Positions 52,780 through 62,106 of a stretch of DNA of 64,000 bases are shown piece by piece. The DNA lies in contig NZ_JANQBK010000004.1 in the NCBI RefSeq assembly GCF_025370105.1, forward strand, positions 124,001 to 188,000. The letters are read 5' to 3'. Every line of letters starts with the position of its first letter. Position 1 is the stretch's first letter. The DNA comes from Sphingomonas hylomeconis. GTDB lineage: Bacteria; Pseudomonadota; Alphaproteobacteria; Sphingomonadales; Sphingomonadaceae. Under the pieces are notes generated by a model. That model was not told where the DNA came from. It saw nothing but the letters and a program-made list of their open reading frames with translations, and made no database searches. A program made the position numbers and the translations under genes.

Positions 52780-53706
52780 ATGACCGAAGCCGCAATCAGC
52801 ATCGCCAACCTCTGCAAGACCTATGTGGGCGGCAAGCGCGCGCTGGACGACGTGTCGTTCGAGGTGCCACGCGGGCAGATCTTCGGGCTGCTCGGCCCCA
52901 ACGGCGCGGGCAAGTCGACGCTGATCAACATCCTGGCCGGCCTGGTCAACAAGACTGCCGGCAGCGCCACGATCTGGGGCTTCGACATCGATGCGCATCC
53001 GCGCAATGCCAAGGCCTCGATCGGCATCGTCAACCAGGAGATCCTGTTCGATCCGTTCTTCTCGCCGTTCGAAACGCTGGAAATCCAGGCCGGGCTGTAC
53101 GGCGTGCCGAAATCCAAGCGCCGCTCGATGGAATTGCTCCGGGCGGTGCATCTCGAGGACAAGGCGCATGCCTATGCCCGTACGCTTTCCGGGGGCATGA
53201 AGCGCCGCCTGATGGTGGCCAAGGCAATGGTCCATTCGCCGCCGGTGCTGGTGCTCGACGAGCCGACCGCCGGCGTCGACATCGAACTGCGCCAGCAGCT
53301 CTGGGCCTATGTGAAGAGCCTCAATGCGCTGGGCGTGACGGTGGTGCTGACGACGCACTATCTGGAAGAGGCCGAGCAGCTCTGCGACCGGATCGCGATC
53401 ATCAACCACGGCAAGCTGATCGCCAACAAGCCGACCCGCGAACTGGTCGGTATGGCGACCGAGAAGTTGGTCGAGGTGACGGTCGACCGCGATGTCGTGG
53501 CCACGCCCGACAATGCCTGTTTCCACAAGATCGAGCTGAAGGGCACGCGCACGCTCGCCATCACTTACGCCAAGGACAAGGTGAATGCCGGCGAAGTGCT
53601 CGGCGCGGTGCAGGCCGACGGCTATGGCATCGTCGACGTGTCGACGCGCGAGGCGGATCTGGAAGACGTGTTTCTCAATCTCACGCGCGCGGCAAACGCG
53701 GGCTGA
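52780..53706 (+). CDS. ABC transporter ATP-binding protein (YadG-like), no adjacent permease
   Basis: 308 residues. Walker A LLGPNGAGKST, Q-loop VNQEILFDP, signature LSGGMKRRL and Walker B VLVLDEPTAGVD are all present, as is the H-loop TTHYLEE. The extra C-terminal ~80 residues and overall similarity are of the YadG type, which normally works with a YadH-like permease. Here the next gene is on the opposite strand, so the partner is elsewhere. The ATG at 52780 follows a composite repeat; the longer in-frame extension upstream passes through tldD antisense and is not coding. Confidence 0.92.
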   Translation: MTEAAISIANLCKTYVGGKRALDDVSFEVPRGQIFGLLGPNGAGKSTLINILAGLVNKTAGSATIWGFDIDAHPRNAKASIGIVNQEILFDPFFSPFETLEIQAGLYGVPKSKRRSMELLRAVHLEDKAHAYARTLSGGMKRRLMVAKAMVHSPPVLVLDEPTAGVDIELRQQLWAYVKSLNALGVTVVLTTHYLEEAEQLCDRIAIINHGKLIANKPTRELVGMATEKLVEVTVDRDVVATPDNACFHKIELKGTRTLAITYAKDKVNAGEVLGAVQADGYGIVDVSTREADLEDVFLNLTRAANAG

Positions 53707-53767
53707 GCCGCGCATCGCCCCCCGACCGGGTCCGGCGTGACGGGTCGACCATCGACGTGGCGCGGCG

Positions 53768-53938
53768 TTATTCCGCGCCGGTCAATTCGCGCGAGCGTTT
53801 CGCCAGCCTGAGCGCTTCGTCGATCAAGTCCGCGCTATGCGCTTCCTCCTTCACCGCGATGGTCAGGCAATTCAGGGCTTCTTGATGGAGACGTGCGGCG
53901 CGATCCTGCGCACGGGCCTTTTTGGTTATCTTGGTCAC
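53768..53938 (-). CDS. Small charged helical protein, unknown
   Basis: 56 residues from a GTG at 53938 (TKITKKARAQDRAARLHQEA ... KRSRELTGAE). Highly helical, basic at the N-terminus and acidic at the C-terminus; no signal or membrane segment. Positioned antisense just upstream of nadB, converging on the ABC ATPase. No family recognised; a real but minor protein or a short non-coding frame. Confidence 0.45.
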   Translation of the reverse strand: MTKITKKARAQDRAARLHQEALNCLTIAVKEEAHSADLIDEALRLAKRSRELTGAE

Positions 53939-54066
53939 GCCGGCCCAAAGCGCGGATCGTTCGGACGTTCCACCGGTTCGTCGCACACGGGGCGATTTGC
54001 CTTCCGCATCGGTTGAAGCGTAGGCGACGTGCGCCGCGCAACATTGGCGCAACATTGGGAGTGAGC

Positions 54067-55659
54067 ATGGCGAGCAGTAGCGCGAACAGCAGCGACGTGC
54101 TGATCATCGGGTCGGGCGCGGCCGGGCTGACCGCGGCGCTCAATCTCGCCGATCGCTTCAAGGTGACGGTGCTCGCCAAGGGCCAGCTCAACGAAGGCTC
54201 GACCGCCTGGGCGCAGGGCGGCATCGCCGCGGTGCTCGAGCCCGGCGATACGTTCGACAGCCATATCGAGGATACGATGATCGCCGGCGCCGGCCTCAAC
54301 GACCGCGCCACCGTCGAGTTCGTCGTCGAGGGCGCGCCGGCGGCGATCGAGCGGCTGGCGCAACTGGGCGTACCGTTCAACATGGAGGGCGATGCGCGCC
54401 ACCTGACGCGCGAGGGCGGCCATTCGCACCGCCGCATCGTGCATGTCGACGACGCCACCGGCTGGGCGGTGCAGGAAGCGCTGCAGAACGCCGCGGTGGC
54501 GCATCCCAACATCACGCTGGTGCCCGACATGGTGGCGATCGATCTCGCCACCAGCCGGCACGAGGAGCGCTATTCGGGCGCCGGCAACGTGTGGGGCGTC
54601 TACGCCGTCAACCGCGCGACCGGCCGCGTCGAGCTGTACACCGCGCGCGCGACGATCCTGGCGACCGGCGGTGCCGGGCGCACCTATCTGTTCTCGACCG
54701 CGCCGCGCGGCGCCACCGGCGACGGCATCGCCATGGCCTGGCGCGCGGGCGCGCGCGTCTCCAACATGGAGATGATGCAGTTCCACCCGACCTGCCTGTA
54801 CAATCTCGAGGTCAAGAATTTCCTGATCACGGAAGCCGTGCGCGGCGAGGGCGGGCGGCTGCTGATCCCCGACACCGGCTATCGCTTCATGCCCGATTTT
54901 GACGACCGCGCCGAGCTCGCGCCGCGCGATATCGTCGCGCGCGCGATCGATCACGAGATCAAGCGCCTCGGGCTCGATTACGTGCATCTCGACATCAGCC
55001 ATATGGGCGCGGCGTTCATCACGCACCATTTCCCGACGATCTACGAGAAACTGCTGACGCTCGGCATCGACATGACCAAGGAGCCGATTCCGGTCGTCCC
55101 GGCGCAACATTATACCTGCGGCGGCGTGGTCATCGATCTCGACGGCAAGACCGATCTGCCCGGCCTCTATGCCGCCGGCGAATGCAGCGAGAGCGGGCTG
55201 CACGGCGCCAACCGTCTCGCGTCCAACTCCTTGCTCGAATGCTTCGTGTTCGGCGAAGCCGCGGCCAAGCATATCGCCAAATGCTGGGACGAGCTGCCCG
55301 CGCCGCCGCCGATCCGCGCCTGGGACGAAAGCCGCGTCGAGGATTCCGACGAGGAAGTGGTGATCAAGCAGAACTGGACCGAGATCCGCCGCTTCATGTG
55401 GAACTATGTCGGCATCGTGCGCACCACCAAGCGGCTTCAGCGTGCGCAGCACCGGATCAAGCTGCTGACCGAGGAAGTGAACGATTATTACGGCCACTTC
55501 CGCGTCACGCCCGACCTGATCGAGCTGCGCAACCTGCTGCAAACCGCCGATCTGATCGTGCGCTCGGCGCTGCACCGCCACGAAAGCCGCGGCCTGCACT
55601 ACACGCTGGACTATCCCGAAACGCTGCCGGTGGCAGTGGATACCGTGCTGGTGCCCTGA
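54067..55659 (+). CDS. nadB: L-aspartate oxidase
   Basis: 530 residues, a flavoprotein that oxidises L-aspartate to iminoaspartate, the first step of de novo NAD synthesis. The dinucleotide site is VLIIGSGAAGLTAALNLADR, followed by GSTAWAQGGIAAVLEPGDTF. HYTCGGVVIDLDGKTDLPGL and GANRLASNSLLECFVFGEAA are diagnostic of NadB within the succinate dehydrogenase superfamily. The ATG at 54067 has GGAG 5 bp upstream. The nadA and nadC genes are not in the window. Confidence 0.95.
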   Translation: MASSSANSSDVLIIGSGAAGLTAALNLADRFKVTVLAKGQLNEGSTAWAQGGIAAVLEPGDTFDSHIEDTMIAGAGLNDRATVEFVVEGAPAAIERLAQLGVPFNMEGDARHLTREGGHSHRRIVHVDDATGWAVQEALQNAAVAHPNITLVPDMVAIDLATSRHEERYSGAGNVWGVYAVNRATGRVELYTARATILATGGAGRTYLFSTAPRGATGDGIAMAWRAGARVSNMEMMQFHPTCLYNLEVKNFLITEAVRGEGGRLLIPDTGYRFMPDFDDRAELAPRDIVARAIDHEIKRLGLDYVHLDISHMGAAFITHHFPTIYEKLLTLGIDMTKEPIPVVPAQHYTCGGVVIDLDGKTDLPGLYAAGECSESGLHGANRLASNSLLECFVFGEAAAKHIAKCWDELPAPPPIRAWDESRVEDSDEEVVIKQNWTEIRRFMWNYVGIVRTTKRLQRAQHRIKLLTEEVNDYYGHFRVTPDLIELRNLLQTADLIVRSALHRHESRGLHYTLDYPETLPVAVDTVLVP

Positions 55660-55721
55660 GCGGGCGGGCCCGGTCGGTACGCGCTACCGGCCGCGACCTT
55701 GCCGCTCAGCCTGCGTCGATC

Positions 55722-56093
55722 CTATGATCCGGCAACGCGGTTTTGCCGGCCATTTGCTGCTCGCGCACGAACGACCGCGCCAGTTGCGTCCACGGAAAAT
55801 CTGTCGTTCCACCGCACCTCACGCGCATGCGCTTCGTTTATACGGTCCAGCTTGACCTGCAGCGCGGCACGACTGGTGGCACTGAGTGTCCCGCCATCGG
55901 CAAGACGCCGACGGATCGCCTCTTCTCTGAGGTCCTTGAGACGGCTGACATAGATGTTCTGCAGTGTCGCAAGATCAGTATGCGCCGGGCCATAGCTGCC
56001 TCTCATGCCCGGATACTGCGCTTCCGCCGCCGCCGCCATCCCACACAAAGCCGCCGCGGCTCCGGCGATGGCAAATGATTCGACAAACCGCAC
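55722..56093 (-). CDS. Small exported protein, unknown
   Basis: 123 residues. Signal peptide of the type FAIAGAAAALCGMAAAAEAQ, then a Tyr/Gly start, an ESxxL-type helical stretch (LATLQNIYVSRLKDLREEAI) and a basic C-terminus. No family recognised. The GTG at 56093 follows GAGGAGA with 6-bp spacing and is preferred to an upstream TTG at 56117 that would lie inside that ribosome site region. Convergent with nadB. Confidence 0.7.
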   Translation of the reverse strand: MRFVESFAIAGAAAALCGMAAAAEAQYPGMRGSYGPAHTDLATLQNIYVSRLKDLREEAIRRRLADGGTLSATSRAALQVKLDRINEAHAREVRWNDRFSVDATGAVVRARAANGRQNRVAGS

Positions 56094-56559
56094 CGTGCTT
56101 CTCCTCGACGGAAACAACTATCCAGAAATTCTATATCTTTAGTGACATTGTCAACATTCTTTCATTTTCACTTCGCACATACTTGACTCGGCCGATGCCG
56201 CATTTGACGCGAACCTTACCAACTGAAACCCTAATCGCGCTTCGTCCAGCAGATTACATCCGTATATCGTCGCGGTGGTCGACGCCGGATGGCACGCCTC
56301 GATCGCAACCTTTTCGGGCGGATTCCCTGCAACAAGACCGCAGACCGCCAGCAATTCGCAAAGCGATCGCAGAGCGGGAATCGTCGCACGCAGCGCGTAA
56401 TCGTCGCTCGGAACGCGACCGTAATCATCCCGCCGCATTTCAGCGCCGGTTCATCGCAGCGCGGTTAATCAGCTATTTTTCAAGACCTTTCGTGCAGTAC
56501 GGAATGGAGCGGGCGGGATTTAGGGCAAAGAATTGGCACCAGTTCGGGTAGATCAGCGT
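56094..56559. other. AT-richer gap without an assured gene
   Basis: 466 bp, the largest gene-free stretch in the window and visibly lower in GC than the rest (runs such as ATTCTATATCTTTAGTGACA and CATTCTTTCATTTTCACTTC). A possible 95-codon minus-strand ORF (56151-56438) is present but has an uneven codon pattern and no ribosome site. The 5' end carries the promoter of the small exported protein; the 3' end the promoter of the serine hydrolase. No riboswitch or tRNA fold was recognised. Confidence 0.6.
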
Positions 56560-57624
56560 GTGTTGCGCCAGTCGGCGGCGGTACTGGCGCTCGCGCTGGC
56601 GCTCGGATCGTGCGGCCATGGCGCGGAGCAGCGTGCCACCGTGCTGCCCAAGCCGATCTACCAACTGGTCATTCCCGTGCCGCCCCGGAAAGCGGCGGTC
56701 GCGGCGCCGCAGTCGCTGGCCACCAACGTCGCGCTGCTCGGCGCGAATTTCCGCGGCAAGGTCGGCATCGCGGTCAAGAGCGTCGACCAGGGCTGGACGG
56801 TGCAGAGCGGCGGGACGACGCGGCTGCCGCAGCAGAGCGTGAGCAAATTGTGGGTCGCGATGACCGTGCTCGATCTGCGCGACCAGGGCCGGCTGCGGCT
56901 CGACGATCCGGTGACGGTGCGGCGCGAGGATCTGGTGCTGTTCCACCAGCCGTCGGCGATGCTGGTCAAGGACGATGGCTGGCAGACGACGGTCGGCGAT
57001 CTGCTGCAGCGCGCGCTGACGATGAGCGACAATCTGTGCAACGATCGCCTGCTCCAGTATGTCGGCGGCCCCGGCGCAGTGCGCGCCTTCATCGTGCGCA
57101 AGGGCCTGGGCGATATCCGCTTTGGCCCGGGCGAGCGCGACCTGCAGAGCAACACCGCCGGCCTGTCGTGGAAACCGGAATATGCGCTGGGCGACGCGTT
57201 CAACCGCGCCCGTGCCCGCCTGCCGCAGGCCGATCGCGTCGCGGCATTCGAGCGTTATGTCGGCGATCCGCCCGATGGCGCCGCGCCGCTCGCCATTGCC
57301 GGCGCGCTGGCCAAGCTGAAGAAGGGCGAGATGCTGTCGGCGGAATCGACGCGCTATCTGATCGGTACGATGGAATCGTCCAAGACCGGCAAGCAGCGCC
57401 TGCGCGGTGCGGTGCCGCCGGGCTGGAGCTTCGGACACAAGACCGGCACCGGCCAGGATCTCGCCGGGCGCACCGCCGGCTATAACGATGTCGGCATCCT
57501 CACCGCGCCCGATGGCCGCAGCTATGCGCTGGCGGTGATGATCGGCGATACGCCGCGCGGCATTCCGGAACGGCAGCAGCTGATGCAGGCGGTGGTGACC
57601 GCGGTGGTGCTCAGCCACGGCTGA
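56560..57624 (+). CDS. Class A beta-lactamase-like serine hydrolase (lipoprotein)
   Basis: 354 residues. Signal peptide with lipobox ALGSC, so it is probably lipid-anchored. Penicillin-binding-type motifs are complete: Ser93-x-x-Lys96 (QQSVSKLW), SDN at about 156-158 (TMSDNLCND), ExxL at Glu192 (GERDLQ) and KTG at about 294-296 (GHKTGTG). This fits a class A beta-lactamase fold; a resistance function versus a peptidase function cannot be decided. Start GTG 56560; the TTG at 56533 is the other option, both with weak ribosome sites. Confidence 0.86.
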   Translation: MLRQSAAVLALALALGSCGHGAEQRATVLPKPIYQLVIPVPPRKAAVAAPQSLATNVALLGANFRGKVGIAVKSVDQGWTVQSGGTTRLPQQSVSKLWVAMTVLDLRDQGRLRLDDPVTVRREDLVLFHQPSAMLVKDDGWQTTVGDLLQRALTMSDNLCNDRLLQYVGGPGAVRAFIVRKGLGDIRFGPGERDLQSNTAGLSWKPEYALGDAFNRARARLPQADRVAAFERYVGDPPDGAAPLAIAGALAKLKKGEMLSAESTRYLIGTMESSKTGKQRLRGAVPPGWSFGHKTGTGQDLAGRTAGYNDVGILTAPDGRSYALAVMIGDTPRGIPERQQLMQAVVTAVVLSHG

Positions 57625-57666
57625 TGCTCGTCAGCACCGGCGCGACCCGCTAGGGTCCGCCGCGTG

Positions 57667-59286
57667 ATGACCCTGACCGCCCGGCACAAGCTGCTCAATC
57701 GCCTCGCCGGAGCCATGCTCGGGCTGCTGCTGCTCTCGCTGGTCGTCGGCCTGCTCGTCCCCGTCTATACCGACGAAGTGGCGTGGCGCTTCCAGATCTC
57801 GCGCTTCCTGCAGGACGGGATCGACCGCGCGACCGGCGAGACCTGCGGGCTCAACACGCTGGCGATGCCGGCCTATTTCATGCTCCCGGTGCGGCTGTTC
57901 AGTGCGACCGCGACGGCCTTTCTATCCGATCCGCTGGCGGTGCGCGTGGCCGGCATCGCCTGCGCGATCCTCGCCGTGATCGCCATGCTCGGTCTGGTGC
58001 GGCAACGCGAACCGGCGTCGGAACGCCGGGCAGTGATTGAGATCCTCGTGCTCGCGTTGCTCGGCACGGGCGTGCTGCCGTTTTTGCTGGTATGGAGCCG
58101 CCCCGATCAGGCGATCTGGCTGGCGATGCTCGCCAGCCTGTGGATCGCCTTCGCGCCGCGCGCCGCCCGCGAGACCGGCGAACCGCGCGCGCGCATCGCC
58201 GCGATCACGCTGCTCGCGCTGATCGCGTTCAGCTATCATATGAAGGGCGTGTTCTATCTGCCGGTGTTCGTGCTGGCGGTCCTGGCAAGCGGCCGCGGCG
58301 CGCTGCACTACCGGCTGCGCGGCGTGGCGCTGCTGGTGATCCTGGCCTGTACCTGGTCGGCCTATCGCTACTGGTCCGATCGTTTCGCCTGCCCCGACGA
58401 TCCCGTGCTGGCGGCCAAGCTCGAGCAGCAGAACGTGATGATGCTGCTGCGCAATGGCGGCTGGCGCGCGCTGCCCGGCGCGGTGCCGACCTTGCTCAGC
58501 AATATGTGGCCCACGCCCTATATCCGCAACACGATGCCGGCGACCGGCTATATGTCCTATTGGCTGCCGGCCACGCCGGTGCCGTTGCCGCTGATGGCGC
58601 TATGGCGCGCGATGATCTGGTTCTGCTGGTATCTCACCGCGGCGATCGCCGCCGCGCTGGTATTCCTTGCCGCGCGCGACCGCTTTCCGCAGCGCTGGAT
58701 GCTCGCCGCGGCGCTCGTGCTGGCCGGCTGCGCCAGCGCCTGGGCGATGCTGCAATATAACAAGAACGCCTATGAATCGTCGGTCTACCTTCCAGTCCTG
58801 ATCCTCGCTCTGGTGTTCCTGTGGGCGGCGCCGGCGCGCTATCGCGCCTGGCTCGGCTCACCGGTGCTGACGATCGCTGCGCTGTCCGCGATCAGCCAGG
58901 TGCTGGTCGCCGGCAGCTATGCCGCGCCATTATGGGCGGCGGGGCGCGGCGGCGGCTATGTCGCGGGCCAGCCTTATTCGCTCAGCGCCTTCGCCTATCC
59001 GCGCGCGCGGATCCTCGCCGCCGGCGCCAAATGCGGCATCGTGCTGCATCCGGGGCTGAAGCGCGTGCTGATCGACGATCTGACCTATTTCGCCTATGCG
59101 CAAAGCTCCACGCCGATGCACCGCCTGGGCGTTTTGTCCGATTGGAACGGCTCGGCCGGTGATCCGATGGCATGGATGCGGCGGCACGGATCGCCCGGCG
59201 CGGTGCTCGCCTGCGCCTATCTCCCGCCCTCGCTGCGCGAGCGCGCGATCGCCACCGGCGACGTGTGCTGCGTTTCTACGCGCTGA
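57667..59286 (+). CDS. Membrane glycosyltransferase-like protein (GT-C type), hypothetical
   Basis: 539 residues with about ten to twelve transmembrane helices. The first loop after helix 1 carries VYTDEVAWRFQISRFLQ, an acidic DE motif placed as in GT-C polyprenyl-sugar glycosyltransferases. No strong family match was recognised. A soluble C-terminal region follows (AKCGIVLHPGLKRVLIDDLT). The ATG at 57667 lies just after a GTG in the same frame. Neighbouring polA and the flippase suggest but do not prove a cell-surface role. Confidence 0.75.
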   Translation: MTLTARHKLLNRLAGAMLGLLLLSLVVGLLVPVYTDEVAWRFQISRFLQDGIDRATGETCGLNTLAMPAYFMLPVRLFSATATAFLSDPLAVRVAGIACAILAVIAMLGLVRQREPASERRAVIEILVLALLGTGVLPFLLVWSRPDQAIWLAMLASLWIAFAPRAARETGEPRARIAAITLLALIAFSYHMKGVFYLPVFVLAVLASGRGALHYRLRGVALLVILACTWSAYRYWSDRFACPDDPVLAAKLEQQNVMMLLRNGGWRALPGAVPTLLSNMWPTPYIRNTMPATGYMSYWLPATPVPLPLMALWRAMIWFCWYLTAAIAAALVFLAARDRFPQRWMLAAALVLAGCASAWAMLQYNKNAYESSVYLPVLILALVFLWAAPARYRAWLGSPVLTIAALSAISQVLVAGSYAAPLWAAGRGGGYVAGQPYSLSAFAYPRARILAAGAKCGIVLHPGLKRVLIDDLTYFAYAQSSTPMHRLGVLSDWNGSAGDPMAWMRRHGSPGAVLACAYLPPSLRERAIATGDVCCVSTR

Positions 59287-59337
59287 GCGTGCCGGATGGG
59301 TCGCGTTGGCCGAACGACCCTGCTATCTCCCCCGCCC

Positions 59338-62106
59338 ATGCCTCATCTCTATCTCGTCGACGGCTCTGGCTATATCTTTCGGGCCTATCACCGGCTGCCG
59401 CCGCTCACCAACAAGCATGGCGAGCCGGTCGGCGCGGTCTATGGCTATACCACCATGCTGTGGAAGCTGGTCGACGAGCTGCACGCCGCCGACGGCCCGA
59501 CGCACATGGCGGTCATTCTCGACAAATCGAGCCAGACCTTCCGCAACGAACTGTACGACCAGTACAAGGCGCATCGCCCGCCGCCGCCCGAAGACCTGAA
59601 GCCGCAATTCCCGATGATCCGCGATGCCACGCGCGCGTTCAGCCTGCCGTGCATCGAGACCGAGGGGCTGGAGGCGGACGATATCATCGCCTGTTATTCC
59701 AAGGCCGCGCTGGCGCAGGGCTGGTCGGTGACGATCGTCAGTTCTGACAAGGATCTGATGCAGCTGATCGAGCCGGGGCTCGATCTGTACGACACGATGA
59801 ACAACCGGCGGCTCGGGCCGGAGCATGTCGCGGAGAAATTCCACGGCATCGTCCCCGGGCAGCTTGGCGACGTGCTCGCGCTGATGGGCGACAGTGTCGA
59901 CAACGTGCCGGGCGTGCCGGGCGTGGGGCCGAAGACCGCCGCCAAGCTGATCCTCGAACATGGCGATCTGACCGCGGTGCTCGCCGCCGCGCCGTCGATG
60001 AAGCCCGGCAAACTGCGCGACAATCTGATCGAGCATGCCGACATGGCGCGCCTCAGCCGCGAACTGGTCGAATTGCGCTGCGACGTCGCCTTGCCCGAGC
60101 CGCTCGACGATCTCGAGCTCAAGGGCATTCCCGATGCGCCCTTGCGCGCGTTCCTGGAGCATCACGGCTTCCGCACCCTGCTCAACAAATTGTCGGCGGT
60201 GGCGGATGCGCCGGTCGCCGAGCCCGCGCCGGGCCTGCCCGGCGTGGCGGAAGACGAAGATCCGGTGTGCGACCATGACGGCTATGAGACGGTGGTCGAT
60301 GCGGACGCGCTCGATCGCTGGATCGCCGCGGCACGCCATCAGGGCTGGATCGCGATCGATACCGAGACCACCGGCGTCGATGCGACGCGCGCGGAACTGG
60401 TCGGCGTCAGCATGGCGCTGGCCCCCAACCAGGCCTGCTATATTCCGTTGGCGCATGGCGGCACCGACATGTTCGCCGAAGTGCCGGTACAGCTCGATCG
60501 CGCGGTCGCGCTGGAAAAACTGAAGAGCCTGTTCGAGGACCCGAGCGTGCTCAAGATCGGGCATAACCTCAAATACGACATGATCGTGCTCGCCCGTTGC
60601 GGGCTGGACGTCGCGCCGTTCGACGACACGATCGTGATGAGCTTCGATCTCGACGCCGGCCTGCACGGCCACGGCATGGACGAGCTCGCCGCGACGCACC
60701 TGTCGCACAGCTGCATCGCGTTCAAAGACGTGGTCGGCGTGGGCAAGACCCAGCGCAGCTTCGCCGAGGTCGATCTGAAGGCGGCGACGCGCTATGCCGC
60801 CGAGGATGCCGATGTGACGCTCCGGCTGTGGCGACGGTTCAAGCCGCGCCTGCCCGCGGAAAGCGCGACGCGCGTTTACGAGATGGTTGATCGCCCGCTC
60901 GTCCCCGTCATCGCGCAGATGGAGCAGCACGGCATCAAGGTCGATGCGACCAAATTGTCGCAGCTTTCGACCGAGTTCGCGCATCAGATGGGCGCGCTCG
61001 AGGTCCAGATCCACGCGGCAGCGGGCGGCGCGTTCACGATCGGCAGCCCCAAGCAATTGGGCGACGTGCTGTTCGAGCGGATGGGCATCAAGGGCGGGCG
61101 CAAGGGCAAGTCCGGCGTCTATTCGACCGATGTCACCGAGCTCGAGCGCATCGCCGCGGACAAGGATTCGCCGGGCAAGGAGATCGCGCGCCAGGTGCTC
61201 GACTGGCGCCAGTTGTCGAAGCTCAAAAGCACCTATACCGATGCGCTGCAGGCGCAGATCAACCCGGCGACCGGGCGCGTGCACACCAGCTATTCGCTGA
61301 CCGGCGCGCAGACCGGGCGCCTGTCCTCGACCGATCCCAATTTGCAGAACATCCCGATCCGCACCGAGATCGGCCGCCAGATCCGCGATGCGTTCGTCGC
61401 GGACGAAGGCAATGTGCTGCTTGCCGCCGATTACTCGCAGATCGAGCTGCGTCTCGCCGCGCATATGGCCGACGTGCCGGCACTCAAACAGGCGTTCGCC
61501 AATGGCGACGACATCCATTCGCTCACCGCGCAGGAATTGTTCGGCGAGGTCAATCGCGACACGCGCGGGCGTGCCAAGACGATCAACTTCGCCATCCTCT
61601 ACGGCATCAGCCGCTGGGGCCTGGCCGGGCGCCTCGACGTCACGGCGGACGAGGCGCAGGCAATGATCGATCGCTATTTCGAACGCTTCCCCGGTATCCG
61701 CAACTATATCGCCGCGACTACCGAGACGGTGCGCGACACCGGCTTCACCACCACGTTGTTCGGGCGCAAGACGCATTTCCCGCGGATCAAGTCCAAGGTG
61801 CAGCACGAACGCCAGGGCGCCGAGCGCGCCGCGATCAACGCGCCGATCCAGGGCACCAGCGCCGACATCATCAAGCGCGCGATGGTGCGCATGGGCCCGG
61901 CGCTGCTGGAGGCCGGCCTGCCCAACGTGCGCATGCTGCTGCAGGTGCACGACGAACTCGTGTTCGAACTGCCCGAGGGTGACGTCGACGCGGCCAGGCC
62001 GGTGATCGAACGCATCATGGCGACGGCGGCCGAGCCGGCCGTGGTGCTCGACGTGCCGCTGGGGATCGAAATCGGCACCGGCCTCAGCTGGGGTGCCGCG
62101 CATTGA
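59338..62106 (+). CDS. polA: DNA polymerase I
   Basis: 922 residues with all three domains. The N-terminal 5'-nuclease has YLVDGSGYIFRAYHRLPPLT and DSVDNVPGVPGVGPKTAAKL. The 3'-5' proofreading domain is intact (AIDTETTGVDATR, NLKYD, YAAEDADVT). The polymerase domain has LAADYSQIELRLAAHMADVP, the O-helix RGRAKTINFAILYGISRWG, and VHDELVFELP. The start at 59338 follows a pyrimidine/purine gap; the longer frame upstream runs into the preceding gene and has no family match. The stop overlaps the next start (TTGA). Confidence 0.97.
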   Translation: MPHLYLVDGSGYIFRAYHRLPPLTNKHGEPVGAVYGYTTMLWKLVDELHAADGPTHMAVILDKSSQTFRNELYDQYKAHRPPPPEDLKPQFPMIRDATRAFSLPCIETEGLEADDIIACYSKAALAQGWSVTIVSSDKDLMQLIEPGLDLYDTMNNRRLGPEHVAEKFHGIVPGQLGDVLALMGDSVDNVPGVPGVGPKTAAKLILEHGDLTAVLAAAPSMKPGKLRDNLIEHADMARLSRELVELRCDVALPEPLDDLELKGIPDAPLRAFLEHHGFRTLLNKLSAVADAPVAEPAPGLPGVAEDEDPVCDHDGYETVVDADALDRWIAAARHQGWIAIDTETTGVDATRAELVGVSMALAPNQACYIPLAHGGTDMFAEVPVQLDRAVALEKLKSLFEDPSVLKIGHNLKYDMIVLARCGLDVAPFDDTIVMSFDLDAGLHGHGMDELAATHLSHSCIAFKDVVGVGKTQRSFAEVDLKAATRYAAEDADVTLRLWRRFKPRLPAESATRVYEMVDRPLVPVIAQMEQHGIKVDATKLSQLSTEFAHQMGALEVQIHAAAGGAFTIGSPKQLGDVLFERMGIKGGRKGKSGVYSTDVTELERIAADKDSPGKEIARQVLDWRQLSKLKSTYTDALQAQINPATGRVHTSYSLTGAQTGRLSSTDPNLQNIPIRTEIGRQIRDAFVADEGNVLLAADYSQIELRLAAHMADVPALKQAFANGDDIHSLTAQELFGEVNRDTRGRAKTINFAILYGISRWGLAGRLDVTADEAQAMIDRYFERFPGIRNYIAATTETVRDTGFTTTLFGRKTHFPRIKSKVQHERQGAERAAINAPIQGTSADIIKRAMVRMGPALLEAGLPNVRMLLQVHDELVFELPEGDVDAARPVIERIMATAAEPAVVLDVPLGIEIGTGLSWGAAH

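Noticed and set aside
56151..56438. 95-codon minus-strand ORF in the AT-rich gap
   Set aside because: No ribosome site, mixed codon bias, no recognisable motif; kept only as part of the gap description.
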